From contig CAYIBK010000006.1 of NCBI GenBank assembly GCA_964361645.1, positions 1-52,712 of the forward strand: a DNA stretch of 52,712 nucleotides, read 5' to 3'. Origin of the DNA: 2-01-FULL-39-33 sp964361645 (GTDB taxonomy: Bacteria; Patescibacteriota; Patescibacteriia; 2-01-FULL-39-33). Of the stretch, positions 29,973 through 37,864 are shown piece after piece (the stretch's first letter is position 1; each line of letters opens with the position of its first letter). The translations under genes were made by a program, and so were the position numbers. The notes under the pieces were generated by a model. The model saw nothing but the letters and a program-made list of their open reading frames with translations. It was not told where the DNA came from and ran no database searches.

Positions 29973-30542
29973 ATGAAAACAATATTTGGCACATCTTCCA
30001 AATGGCGCCGGCAATTCTTTGATGATTTTGGCTTTGATTATGAAATTATGTCAGCTGATATTGATGAAAAGGCCATCCGTTTTAGCAATCCCACAGAATT
30101 AACTTTGGCTATTGCCAAAGCCAAGGCCACCGAGCTTTTAAAAAGAATCAAGGAGCCTGCTATATTAATTACCTTTGATCAGATAGTAGTTTGCAATGGT
30201 GTTATTTATGAGAAACCAAAAGATGCAGATGAACTGAAAAGTTTCTGGGAAAGTTATGAAAAATATCCTGCTCAAACTATTAGTGCTGTGGTAGTGACAA
30301 ATTCTGTTAATGGTCATCAGTCAGCTGATGTAGATATTTCTAGTACATTTTTCAAGCCACTTCCAGATGATGTTTTTAAGAAGTTATTAGAAGATAATGC
30401 CATGTACACTTCTAGCGGCGGATTTATGGTTGGTTACCCATTAACCGATCCGTATATAGAGAAGATGGAAGGCACTATTGATAGTATTGTGGGCATACCC
30501 ATTGAATTGACTAAGAGATTAATTATTCAGGTTCAATCGTAG
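29973..30542 (+). CDS. maf: Maf-like nucleotide diphosphatase
   Basis: 189 residues. Maf/Ham1-fold proteins hydrolyse non-canonical or modified nucleoside triphosphates. The N-terminal signature is FGTSSKWRRQFF (family SxSxRR). The catalytic Asp region is ITFDQIVVCNG and the partner loop is EKPKDADE. The C-terminal EGTIDSIVGIPIELTKRL is the family ending. AAGGAGAAA precedes the ATG. The usual DTVV reads DQIV here, so exact specificity is uncertain. Single gene closed by the terminator at 30557. Confidence 0.82.
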   Translation: MKTIFGTSSKWRRQFFDDFGFDYEIMSADIDEKAIRFSNPTELTLAIAKAKATELLKRIKEPAILITFDQIVVCNGVIYEKPKDADELKSFWESYEKYPAQTISAVVVTNSVNGHQSADVDISSTFFKPLPDDVFKKLLEDNAMYTSSGGFMVGYPLTDPYIEKMEGTIDSIVGIPIELTKRLIIQVQS

Positions 30543-30556
30543 AACAATTAAATATC

Positions 30557-30587
30557 ACTGCAACTTGATTAGTTGCAGTTTTTTTAT
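30557..30587 (+). terminator. Terminator after the maf-like gene
   Basis: ACTGCAACT/AGTTGCAGT stem followed by a run of T. Confidence 0.85.
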
Positions 30588-30640
30588 TTTCTTATAAATG
30601 ATAGAATAAGACCAACTTTTAAAAAATAATTTTTAACTAT

Positions 30641-31525
30641 ATGCCAGAATTACCAGAAGTAGAAACCCTGCGCCGCGGTTTGGACAAGGCGGTAAAAGGA
30701 AAAACCATAAAAGCAGTTAAAATAAATTGGCCTAAGATGGTTAAGCCTCTTTCTGTTAATGCTTTTTCTAAAAAAATATCTAATAATAAAATTATTAGCG
30801 TAAATAGACGAGCCAAAGTTTTATTATTGAAATTATCTAAATGTGATTTAAAAACTAAAGATTGTTTTTTAGCTATTCATTTGAAAATGACAGGCCAGCT
30901 TATCTTAAGGCCCAAGACAGGCAAATTGGTAATCGGTGGTCATCCGCAAAAGGGCGGAGCTTTTAATCTGCCTGGCAAGCATACTCACATTATAATTAAT
31001 TTTACTGATGGCTCGGTTTTATATTTTAACGACATTAGAAAGTTTGGCTGGATGAAAATACTAGATGATAAGGCGGTAAATGATTTATCTCTTGGTTTTG
31101 GCATTGAAGCAATTTCTCCTAAATTTGATTTGAAAAAAATACAAGAGATGATGAAAAAATATCCTAAGAGGAAAATAAAACAGTTTTTAACCGATCAAAA
31201 ATTAATTGCTGGTATTGGCAATATTTATGTGGATGAATCATGTTTTTGTGCTGGCCTTATGCCAACTAGATTAGTTAAAGATGTATCTAAACAAGAAATG
31301 ATTAAACTTTTATCTTGTATTAAAAAAATATTGAAACTAGCCATCTCCAAAGGTGGGACCTCATCTGATACTTATGTGCAGTTAAGCGGTAAACCGGGCG
31401 GGTTTGTGCCCCATCTTAAAGTTTATGGACGAAAAGGGGAGAAGTGTAAAAGATGCCATGGACAGATAGAAAGAATTAGAATAAATGGGCGGGGTACCCA
31501 TTTTTGCAATAGTTGCCAAAAGTAA
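30641..31525 (+). CDS. mutM: Formamidopyrimidine-DNA glycosylase
   Basis: 294 residues. Removes 8-oxoguanine and formamidopyrimidines from DNA and nicks the site. The mature N-terminus PELPEVETLRRGL carries the catalytic Pro2 and Glu3. HLKMTGQL, IRKFGWM and LIAGIGNIYVDESCF (H2TH region) follow. A zinc finger closes the protein (CKRCHGQIERIRINGRGTHFCNSC: four Cys, with the Arg-containing hairpin loop). (Cys pairs CKRC and CNSC.) A somewhat extended loop KTGKLVIGGHPQKGG lies near residue 90. Confidence 0.95.
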   Translation: MPELPEVETLRRGLDKAVKGKTIKAVKINWPKMVKPLSVNAFSKKISNNKIISVNRRAKVLLLKLSKCDLKTKDCFLAIHLKMTGQLILRPKTGKLVIGGHPQKGGAFNLPGKHTHIIINFTDGSVLYFNDIRKFGWMKILDDKAVNDLSLGFGIEAISPKFDLKKIQEMMKKYPKRKIKQFLTDQKLIAGIGNIYVDESCFCAGLMPTRLVKDVSKQEMIKLLSCIKKILKLAISKGGTSSDTYVQLSGKPGGFVPHLKVYGRKGEKCKRCHGQIERIRINGRGTHFCNSCQK

Positions 31526-31533
31526 TTAAAAAA

Positions 31534-31551
31534 ACCGAGTATGTACTCGGT
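31534..31551 (-). terminator. Terminator of the 31578-31886 gene
   Basis: ACCGAGTA/TACTCGGT stem with T-run on the minus strand (complement of 31527-31533). Confidence 0.75.
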
Positions 31552-31577
31552 GTTTAGGTTGGTTAAATTAGAAGGTA

Positions 31578-31886
31578 CTATGTTTTTTGTGCCTGGCGTT
31601 GCTCAAAATGTTCTCTATATGGCTCATTGCTTTTTAATTCTTTAAGAAGCAATTTCTTGAATTCCCTAATAATTCGTTTTGCTAGTGCTTTATCACTTTC
31701 TTTCTCTTGACGGTGAAAACCCAGCTCCGCCAGTGGTCCCACAAGACCGCACATGCCATAAATACTTTCTATACCGATAGAAACAGTCGGCCATTTATAA
31801 TGTGGTATTTCTACAAAATCCGTTCCTATACCTATTTCATTTAAAGGACCACATACCTCTTGGTCTGGTATATCTTGATCTGGCAT
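31578..31886 (-). CDS. Hypothetical 102-residue protein
   Basis: The start at 31886 (MPDQDIPDQEVCG) is chosen because AAGGAGGAAAAG lies directly upstream; the longer frame to 31922 overlaps that site. The central part (IPHYKWPTVSIGIESIYGMCGLVGPLAELGF, seen as YKWPTVSIGIE and GLVGPLAELGF) is mixed hydrophobic. The C-terminus is a charged helix (KALAKRIIREFKKLLLKEL). No signal peptide, no recognised family. It has its own terminator. Confidence 0.55.
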   Translation of the reverse strand: MPDQDIPDQEVCGPLNEIGIGTDFVEIPHYKWPTVSIGIESIYGMCGLVGPLAELGFHRQEKESDKALAKRIIREFKKLLLKELKSNEPYREHFEQRQAQKT

Positions 31887-31997
31887 ATCTTTTCCTCCTT
31901 CTGGTTTAAATTTAAGGTTCAAATGTCCTAATTATACCTGGCTTATTGTAAATATTTTCTCATTTCCCATCTCCTTTATTCTAGTTATAAATCAGAA

Positions 31998-32441
31998 CTA
32001 GGAAATCATAACATATAATATTAGAGCAAGGCAAGCGCCGAAAATGAATCCCACAATTATTTCCGAAAATGAATGCCCAACTCTCTCATTTAAGAAATCT
32101 ATTTTATTCTTTGTTTGATTGGGAGCATCTTTATAAATAATTTTAGCTAGCATATTAGTAAAAACAGCATTCCGGCCTATTTCTCGTCTAAAGCCCACAG
32201 CATCACGCATTACCACCACCATCAAAACAACACTAATAGCAAAAGCGGCCGAATCAAACCCTTGGCTTAAGCCCACTACTGTAGAGAGCGCAGTAACAAA
32301 AGAAGTGTGTGATGAGGGCATGCCGCCATAATCATTCACTAGATGTTGCCAATTGAGATTATTTGGTATACCATCAATAATAAGCTTCAATATTTGGGTT
32401 ATAACAGCCACAACTATTGGTATAAGTATTAATTCAAACAT
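31998..32441 (-). CDS. DUF212 divergent PAP2-family membrane protein
   Basis: 147 residues, about four membrane helices. GGMPSSHTSFVTAL is the family's PAP2-like phosphatase motif (SxxH of the acid phosphatase core) and RDAVGFRREIGRNA is the second characteristic segment. DUF212 (YuiD-like) proteins are presumed lipid phosphatases. It is transcribed divergently from uppP 25 bp away, so both may act on undecaprenyl or other lipid phosphates and share control (inference). Confidence 0.85.
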   Translation of the reverse strand: MFELILIPIVVAVITQILKLIIDGIPNNLNWQHLVNDYGGMPSSHTSFVTALSTVVGLSQGFDSAAFAISVVLMVVVMRDAVGFRREIGRNAVFTNMLAKIIYKDAPNQTKNKIDFLNERVGHSFSEIIVGFIFGACLALILYVMIS

Positions 32442-32466
32442 AATTATTTTTTAAATTTATTAAAGT

Positions 32467-33288
32467 ATGGATTATTTGTTGTCTATTATGGCCGGAGTAA
32501 TTCAGGGTCTAACAGAATTTTTGCCCATATCCAGTTCTGGCCATTTGATATTATTTCATGATATTTTTGACTTTCACCTGCCAGATGAATTACTTTTTGA
32601 TGTAACTTTGCACTTAGGAACATTAATTGCCGTGGTTTTATTTTTTTATCGTGATATAGAAAAAATTGTCAGAGGGTTTTTATCAAGCTTGGTTAATTGG
32701 AATTTAAAAAATAATTATAATCAAAGAATTGCTTGGCTGGTTATCATTGGCACCCTGCCAGCTGCTTTAGCCGGCTATTTATTTGAGGATTTTATTACCA
32801 ACAGTCTAAGATCACCTTTAGTTGTAGGTATTATGTTTATTGTGGTGGGATTTTTATTTTTTATTTTTGAAAAATATTCTAAATCACAGAAGGATCTTCA
32901 AATGGCTTCACCCAAAGATTCCTTAATAATTGGCTTAGCTCAAATTTTAGCTTTAATTCCCGGTGTATCTCGTTCTGGCATAACTATTATAGCAGGCATG
33001 GGGCGAAAGATGAAGAGAGAAGAAGCGGCTAAGTTTTCGTTTTTAATTTCTGCGCCGATAATATTTGGAGCGGCTATGAAAAAAATATTAGAAATAAAAA
33101 GCTTTGATCAAACTAATTTTATAATTCTACTTTTAGGCGTTTTGTCCTCGGCTATAACTGGCTATTTGGTGATTAAATATTTAATTAAATATTTATCCAA
33201 TCATTCTCTGAATATTTTTGCTTGGTATCGATTAATAATTGGCTGTTTGACATTAATTTGGTTTTTTCTTTTTACTTTTGGAGTATAA
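32467..33288 (+). CDS. uppP: Undecaprenyl-diphosphatase
   Basis: 273 residues, about eight membrane helices. BacA/UppP recycles undecaprenyl diphosphate to the monophosphate carrier used by MraY and by the polysaccharide operon. Both signatures are intact: GVIQGLTEFLPISSSGHL (about 11-28) and LIPGVSRSGIT (about 164-174). Its last ~88 bp overlap the convergent CAP-domain gene. Confidence 0.95.
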   Translation: MDYLLSIMAGVIQGLTEFLPISSSGHLILFHDIFDFHLPDELLFDVTLHLGTLIAVVLFFYRDIEKIVRGFLSSLVNWNLKNNYNQRIAWLVIIGTLPAALAGYLFEDFITNSLRSPLVVGIMFIVVGFLFFIFEKYSKSQKDLQMASPKDSLIIGLAQILALIPGVSRSGITIIAGMGRKMKREEAAKFSFLISAPIIFGAAMKKILEIKSFDQTNFIILLLGVLSSAITGYLVIKYLIKYLSNHSLNIFAWYRLIIGCLTLIWFFLFTFGV

Positions 33289-33971
33289 GTCATTAGATAC
33301 AATCCCATTACCACCACCAGAAAATAATTATTATATTGGTTTAACTCCCCTATATTTCTAAGGGAGGTTATTTTTTTTAGTAAACTATTATTGGGGAAAT
33401 AATTATCAATTGCTCTTTCCATGGGTTGATAATCGATAGATAATTTTTCGCTCTCGCCTAAAATACGAGAACCAAATAATTGAACCACCATAGTTGTCTC
33501 TCGGTTTTTATATTTGCCTTCTAAAACAGCAATACCTATTTCTTGGTATTGCGGTTTGATAATATTCTCTCGATGGCTGGGGCTATCCAGCCAAGCTTGG
33601 AATATTTCCTGATTGTTATTAAAATCTATAGCTAAGTTTTCTCCGACATAAAAATATTTATAACTAACTTCCTTAATCCACTCCGAAAATTTCTTGCCCT
33701 CCGGAGAATTATGAGCAAAATATTGTTTAGTTAATAAATCTTGAGCTTTATTGACAGCGGCCTGAGTTAATCTGGGGTTAGGTATTAATTCGCTCAAACC
33801 AAGTTCTTTTCTGTAGTTATTTGTCATGTTAATCAATTCCAGAGCATTGGCTTCTATATTATCAACTGAAGTAATATTGGGATAAATAAAAATCACTGTA
33901 ACTAATGTTAATTTTAAAGCTACAGACAATAGGGCAAAAAGTATTAAAATTCTTTTAATTATTTTTAACAT
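33201..33971 (-). CDS. Membrane-anchored CAP (SCP/PR1) domain protein
   Basis: 256 residues. N-terminal membrane helix (ILILFALLSVALKLTLVTVIF), then a CAP domain with ELINMTNNYRKELGLSEL, AQDLLTKQYFAHNSPEG, YVGENLAI and WLDSPSHRENIIKPQYQEIGIAV. These are the CAP1-4 signature regions, including the His and Glu residues of the cleft. A second hydrophobic helix (FLVVVMGLYLMTY) and a basic tail lie near the C-terminus, encoded antisense to the uppP 3' end. It is probably tethered outside the membrane; activity of bacterial CAP proteins is poorly defined. Confidence 0.82.
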   Translation of the reverse strand: MLKIIKRILILFALLSVALKLTLVTVIFIYPNITSVDNIEANALELINMTNNYRKELGLSELIPNPRLTQAAVNKAQDLLTKQYFAHNSPEGKKFSEWIKEVSYKYFYVGENLAIDFNNNQEIFQAWLDSPSHRENIIKPQYQEIGIAVLEGKYKNRETTMVVQLFGSRILGESEKLSIDYQPMERAIDNYFPNNSLLKKITSLRNIGELNQYNNYFLVVVMGLYLMTYTPKVKRKNQINVKQPIINRYQAKIFRE

Positions 33972-34081
33972 TTATAATATTTAACTTATTATATTATAAC
34001 ATAAAAACAATTTTATAATGTTGTTAGTTGAATACCACTGGGTTTTAAGCCACTGGCCAAATTAATTATTTAAATAAAAAA

Positions 34082-34103
34082 GCCCAGTTTTTAGTAACTA
34101 GGC
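34082..34103 (-). terminator. Terminator of the DUF4406-like gene
   Basis: GCCCAGTT/AACTAGGC stem (one G-T pair) with T-run on the minus strand (complement of 34076-34081). Confidence 0.7.
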
Positions 34104-34127
34104 GCATTATTTTCTGTTTTTTTAATT

Positions 34128-34529
34128 TTAACCCATTTGGCTGTTAAACCAGTCCTTAACATCGTCTTCATTAGCTAATTTTATTGCACCTCCGCTATCC
34201 ACATAAACCGGCATGCCCATTTTTCGAGCGGCGACAAATAGAATTATGCAGGCATGACATTCCTGCCACTTGGGTAAAAGGAAAAGAGCATCACATTGAG
34301 CCATAAACCAAACCTTTTTCATAGACAGGAATACCCAGGTCACTAAATCAGGCTCTTTTTCGCACTTATCAACCATTCTCTCCATATCATCTTCTAATTC
34401 GGGGTATGGAATATCTATTTCGGTTACAATTTCATAATCATTACTTTCAAAATATGTTTTTAGTTCATCAAATCTTTTTAGACGATTTAGGGGCACACCA
34501 TCGATTGGCCCAGAAATAAACATTTTCAT
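34128..34529 (-). CDS. DUF4406-like / nucleoside deoxyribosyltransferase-fold protein
   Basis: 133 residues. MKMFISGPIDGVPLN at the start and the downstream CDALFLLPKWQECHACIILFVAARKMGMPVYVD (as motifs DALFLLPKW and ARKMGMPVYVD) match the DUF4406 relatives of nucleoside 2-deoxyribosyltransferases. These are frequent in phages and mobile regions, where they are thought to act on nucleotides. The usual catalytic Glu area reads WQECHA. GGGGAGAT-type ribosome-binding site before the ATG; terminator at 34082. Transcribed divergently from the phage-like gene at 34724. Confidence 0.7.
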   Translation of the reverse strand: MKMFISGPIDGVPLNRLKRFDELKTYFESNDYEIVTEIDIPYPELEDDMERMVDKCEKEPDLVTWVFLSMKKVWFMAQCDALFLLPKWQECHACIILFVAARKMGMPVYVDSGGAIKLANEDDVKDWFNSQMG

Positions 34530-34634
34530 AATTCAATCTCCCCTTGGTTAAAGTTTGGGTTAAAAGGTGCCACTTCTTGTTATATCTCATATAACACTAT
34601 ATTCTATCATATTATGGCTTAAATTGCAAGGGCA

Positions 34635-34663
34635 TTGACAATTTTATTATATTTCCATAAAAT
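34635..34663 (+). promoter_or_regulatory. Promoter of the phage A1-like gene
   Basis: TTGACA (34635-34640), 17-bp spacer, TAAAAT (34658-34663). Confidence 0.65.
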
Positions 34664-34723
34664 AATGTTAGTAATTTGCACATTTTAATAAACACACACA
34701 ATCCAATAAGGGAGGTATGAATA

Positions 34724-36088
34724 ATGACGGCACCAAGGACATTCCCCCAAAGGTATATTATTACCGCTGCTCAGGCCTATGGCCCCAGTGGTAAGGGCGC
34801 CTCCAATTTAAACTTTTTAGCCGGTTTGGAAAAATATTGCCAGGTTATGAACGCTGAATTAGTGATTTTACCGATGGCTGGAAGTTCTGTTAGAGAACTT
34901 GAGCTTCATCCGGAAATCGCCGATAGGCCAGAAATTTGGCGTGGTAGTAGAAGGTTGAATAGTAAGATCGCTATCAGCGATATGGTTGTTCCACCTCAGA
35001 ATGTTGATCCGTCTTCCGGTCGCTTGAGATTTCCCCAGAGGGATAAAACTTTGATTTTGGCTCACCCCAAACAAAGACTCAAAGCGGTGCCAAATAGCAA
35101 TTTCAAGATTCCCAAGTTTTTGGTTTCCACCGGTGCTATGACCACTCCTAATTACAACGAAATGAACCATCGTGGTGATGCCGCCAAACGCGATCATATT
35201 TATGGCGCTTTGGTAGTGGAAATTGTCAGCGATGACAGGTATCATTTCCGACACATTAGAGCTGCGACCAATGGCTCTTTTGTTGATTTAGGACTTAAGT
35301 TTGATGGCGGTAAAAAACCCGTTCCAGTTAAGGTGGAAGCTTTAGTTTTGGGCGACATCCACGTTGGTGATACCGACCCGGTGGTTCGTGACGCTAATTA
35401 TCGGATGATTGCAGCTTACCATCCCAAGCGTTTGATTATTCATGATCTTTTCAATGGCCATAGTGTTAATCATCATAATTTTGGCAGAATGATCACCCAA
35501 ATTCAGGATATTGAAGATGGACGCGCCAGTTTATCTGTCGAACTTCGTGAATGTTACGCTGAGCTTTGTGAATTTTCACGAGCTATGGGTAGCCGAGGCG
35601 AAGTGGTGGTAGTGGCCTGCAATCATCATCAATTCTTGAATCGCTATCTTGAGGAGATGCGTCTTAAAGACAATCTGCTCAATGCTAAAATAGCTTCTAA
35701 ATTGATTGCTCCAATGGTTGATGGCCATGATCCGGTAGAAGTCGGCCTATCTATGATCGGTCCGATTCCGAAGAATGTCCGGTTTTTGGATTATGATGAT
35801 GATTACAAAGTTCGCGGCGTTCAATTGGGCGCTCATGGTGATAAAGGTATGTCTGGTGCGCGCGGCAGCATGCGCAGTCGTGAGTTTGCTCATGGCAAAA
35901 GCATTACTGGTCATAGCCATACGCCTGAAATTTTAAGGAATACCATTATTGTGGGTACCAGCACATTTTTACGTCTGCCTTATACCAAAGGCTCGGCTTC
36001 ATCCTGGATGAATACCAACGCCCTTTTGTATGATAATGGCAGTGTCCAATTGATCAATATTATTGATGGCCAATGGACTTTCAGTTAA
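34724..36088 (+). CDS. Metallophosphoesterase-fold protein resembling phage T5 A1
   Basis: 454 residues, soluble. The C-terminal half has calcineurin-like metal-site motifs: GDIH (Asp211, His213), HDLFNGHSVNHHN, CNHHQF (Asn300, His301) and GHSHTP (His397, His399). The N-terminal half (TAAQAYGPSGKGASNLNFLAG onwards, seen as AQAYGPSGKGAS) has no motif I know. From memory the whole architecture resembles the pre-early A1 protein of phage T5, implicated in host DNA degradation. That link is an inference. A strong GGGAGG site, own promoter and terminator make it a stand-alone unit. Base composition is G+C-richer than the housekeeping genes, consistent with transfer. A phosphodiesterase or nuclease role is likely; substrate unknown. 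Confidence 0.7.
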   Translation: MTAPRTFPQRYIITAAQAYGPSGKGASNLNFLAGLEKYCQVMNAELVILPMAGSSVRELELHPEIADRPEIWRGSRRLNSKIAISDMVVPPQNVDPSSGRLRFPQRDKTLILAHPKQRLKAVPNSNFKIPKFLVSTGAMTTPNYNEMNHRGDAAKRDHIYGALVVEIVSDDRYHFRHIRAATNGSFVDLGLKFDGGKKPVPVKVEALVLGDIHVGDTDPVVRDANYRMIAAYHPKRLIIHDLFNGHSVNHHNFGRMITQIQDIEDGRASLSVELRECYAELCEFSRAMGSRGEVVVVACNHHQFLNRYLEEMRLKDNLLNAKIASKLIAPMVDGHDPVEVGLSMIGPIPKNVRFLDYDDDYKVRGVQLGAHGDKGMSGARGSMRSREFAHGKSITGHSHTPEILRNTIIVGTSTFLRLPYTKGSASSWMNTNALLYDNGSVQLINIIDGQWTFS

Positions 36089-36094
36089 ACTATG

Positions 36095-36120
36095 AGACGC
36101 TACAAAAGTAGCGTCTTTTT
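36095..36120 (+). terminator. Terminator after the A1-like gene
   Basis: AGACGCTAC/GTAGCGTCT stem followed by a run of T. It overlaps the spurious 5' extension of mltG and so rules that extension out. Confidence 0.85.
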
Positions 36121-36169
36121 TTATTTCTTTCGTCTATGTTATACTAAAATAGTAATAACTCAAAACAAA

Positions 36170-37183
36170 ATGAAAAAAATAATCACTTTAATTATAGCTG
36201 TAATTATAATCTTTTTCGTTTATTTTATATTTATGCTCTCTTCGCCCGTTAGCAGTAAAAAATCACCTGTTTATTTTGAGGTAGCATCGGGCCAGACGCT
36301 TAAACAAGTATCTAAAAATTTAGCTGATCAAGGATTAATCAGAAGCTCTTTTGTTTTTGAAACCTACGCCAAAATACGCGGTTGGCAAAGCAGGGTAGTG
36401 GCCGGCAATCACCTGTTGGATAAAAATATGAATATTAAAGATATCTTGGGAAATATAATTACCAATAAGAATTTAGAAAATGAAAGAACAATTACTATTA
36501 TTGAAGGTTGGACTATAGAAGAGATAGCTGATTATTTGGCTAGTCAAAAAATTGTCAGTAAATCAGATTTTATGGCAGCGGCCCAAACTAATAGTTGGAA
36601 GCACAAGGGTTTAGATCAAGATTATGATTTTTTAACTGGAGTTTCGGCAAAAACTTTGGAGGGTTTTTTATTCCCGGATACTTATAGGATATTTACTGAT
36701 GCTACAGCTAGAGATATTGTCAAAAAAATGCTTGATAATTTTGATAGTAAATTAACTGCTAAAATGAGAAGCGATATCGCCAGCCAAGGTAAGAGCATAT
36801 TTGAGGTGATTAATTTAGCTTCAATTATAGAAAGAGAGGTCTCCAAAGATGCTGATAAAAAATTAATCGCTGATATTTTTTTAAAAAGATTAAAGGCTGG
36901 TATCGCTCTACAATCCGATGCCACTATTAATTACATTACTGGCAAGGGCATGAGTCAGCCGAGTTATGATGATTTAAAAATTGATTCACCCTACAATACT
37001 TATAAATATAGGGGATTACCACCAGGACCAATATCTAATTCAGGCCTTAAAAGTATTGAGGCGGTAATTTATCCCACTCCCAATCCCTATTATTATTTCC
37101 TTACCACCCTAGATGATGGCACAGTGATATATAGCAAAACTTATGAAGAACACTTAAAAAATAAAGCCAAGTATTTAAATTAA
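36170..37183 (+). CDS. mltG: Endolytic murein transglycosylase
   Basis: 337 residues from ATG 36170; the frame from 36092 runs through a terminator and is rejected. N-terminal membrane helix (IITLIIAVIIIFFVYFIF), a LysM-like region (VASGQTLKQVSKNLADQGLI), then the YceG catalytic domain with LEGFLFPDTYRI, ASIIEREV (catalytic Glu) and YRGLPPGPISNSGLKSIEA. It cleaves nascent glycan strands outside the membrane and sets their length. Its stop overlaps the next start (TAATG), so translation is coupled. Confidence 0.93.
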   Translation: MKKIITLIIAVIIIFFVYFIFMLSSPVSSKKSPVYFEVASGQTLKQVSKNLADQGLIRSSFVFETYAKIRGWQSRVVAGNHLLDKNMNIKDILGNIITNKNLENERTITIIEGWTIEEIADYLASQKIVSKSDFMAAAQTNSWKHKGLDQDYDFLTGVSAKTLEGFLFPDTYRIFTDATARDIVKKMLDNFDSKLTAKMRSDIASQGKSIFEVINLASIIEREVSKDADKKLIADIFLKRLKAGIALQSDATINYITGKGMSQPSYDDLKIDSPYNTYKYRGLPPGPISNSGLKSIEAVIYPTPNPYYYFLTTLDDGTVIYSKTYEEHLKNKAKYLN

Positions 37184-37737
37184 TGGTTATGGATGAGGAA
37201 TATTATACTGCCGGAGAAAAAGAATTTCTTCTTAAAATCGCCATGAAATCATTGGAGAAATTTTTATTATCAGGCGAAAAATTTGAACCACAGACGATTA
37301 ATAAAAAACTTTGGGAGAAAAAGGCGGTTTTTGTCACTCTTAATTTGGATAATAAATTGTGCGGTTGCATGGGCAATATAGAGCCCATAGAATCATTGAT
37401 TTTATCTGTTAGAAACAATGTGCTTTTAGCTGCTAATGATCCCAGATTTAATCCCTTAAAAACCAATGAATTAAAATCAATTGAAATTGAAATATCTATA
37501 TTATCAAAATTACAACTAGCCACTGTTGATAGTATTAATTATGGCGACGGCGTCTTAGTTAAAAGAGGTAATAATTTTGCCACTTATTTGCCCAGTGTTT
37601 GGAAAAATTTAAAGGAGAAAAATGTTTTTTTATCTAGTTTATGTGAGAAAGCTGGGTTAGAAAATGATCTTTGTCATGATCCAGAAACTAAATTTTGGAT
37701 TTATAGAGCTACCTCTTTCAAATTAAGTAAGAGTTGA
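37183..37737 (+). CDS. AMMECR1-family protein
   Basis: 184 residues. The AMMECR1 signature is present: KKAVFVTLNLDNKLCGCMGNIEP (here seen as FVTLNLDNKLCGCMGN, family LRGCIG), then NVLLAANDPRFNPL and IEIEISILSKLQ. The family occurs in archaea, bacteria and eukaryotes; its biochemical role is undefined, although it is often next to MEMO or radical-SAM genes, which are absent here. The start overlaps the mltG stop codon; ATG 37189 is an alternative. It ends with TGA, evidence that TGA is a normal stop in this genome. Confidence 0.85.
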   Translation: MVMDEEYYTAGEKEFLLKIAMKSLEKFLLSGEKFEPQTINKKLWEKKAVFVTLNLDNKLCGCMGNIEPIESLILSVRNNVLLAANDPRFNPLKTNELKSIEIEISILSKLQLATVDSINYGDGVLVKRGNNFATYLPSVWKNLKEKNVFLSSLCEKAGLENDLCHDPETKFWIYRATSFKLSKS

Positions 37738-37751
37738 CATTTACGTTATTG

Positions 37752-37780
37752 TTGACATTTATTATTATTTATGTCAAAAT
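37752..37780 (+). promoter_or_regulatory. Promoter with embedded palindrome upstream of the DHH gene
   Basis: TTGACA (37752-37757), 17-bp spacer, CAAAAT (37775-37780). TTGACAT at the -35 is the inverted partner of ATGTCAA overlapping the -10, a possible operator. A second GTTGACATTT-like copy lies 18 bp upstream at 37734. Confidence 0.5.
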
Positions 37781-37864
37781 GAGTTGTTTGGTACTTTTTA
37801 ATTTAAAAACAGTCAAAATTACTTTGAAATCAGTTTCAACACAACCAAAGAGAGGGGATAAAGT

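Noticed and set aside
36092..36169. 26-residue N-terminal extension of MltG
   Set aside because: It is encoded by the terminator of the preceding gene and precedes an ordinary membrane-anchor start.
37735..37737. Recoding of TGA as glycine, as in some CPR lineages
   Set aside because: TGA ends a full-length AMMECR1 protein here and conserved proteins show no internal TGA, so the standard code fits.
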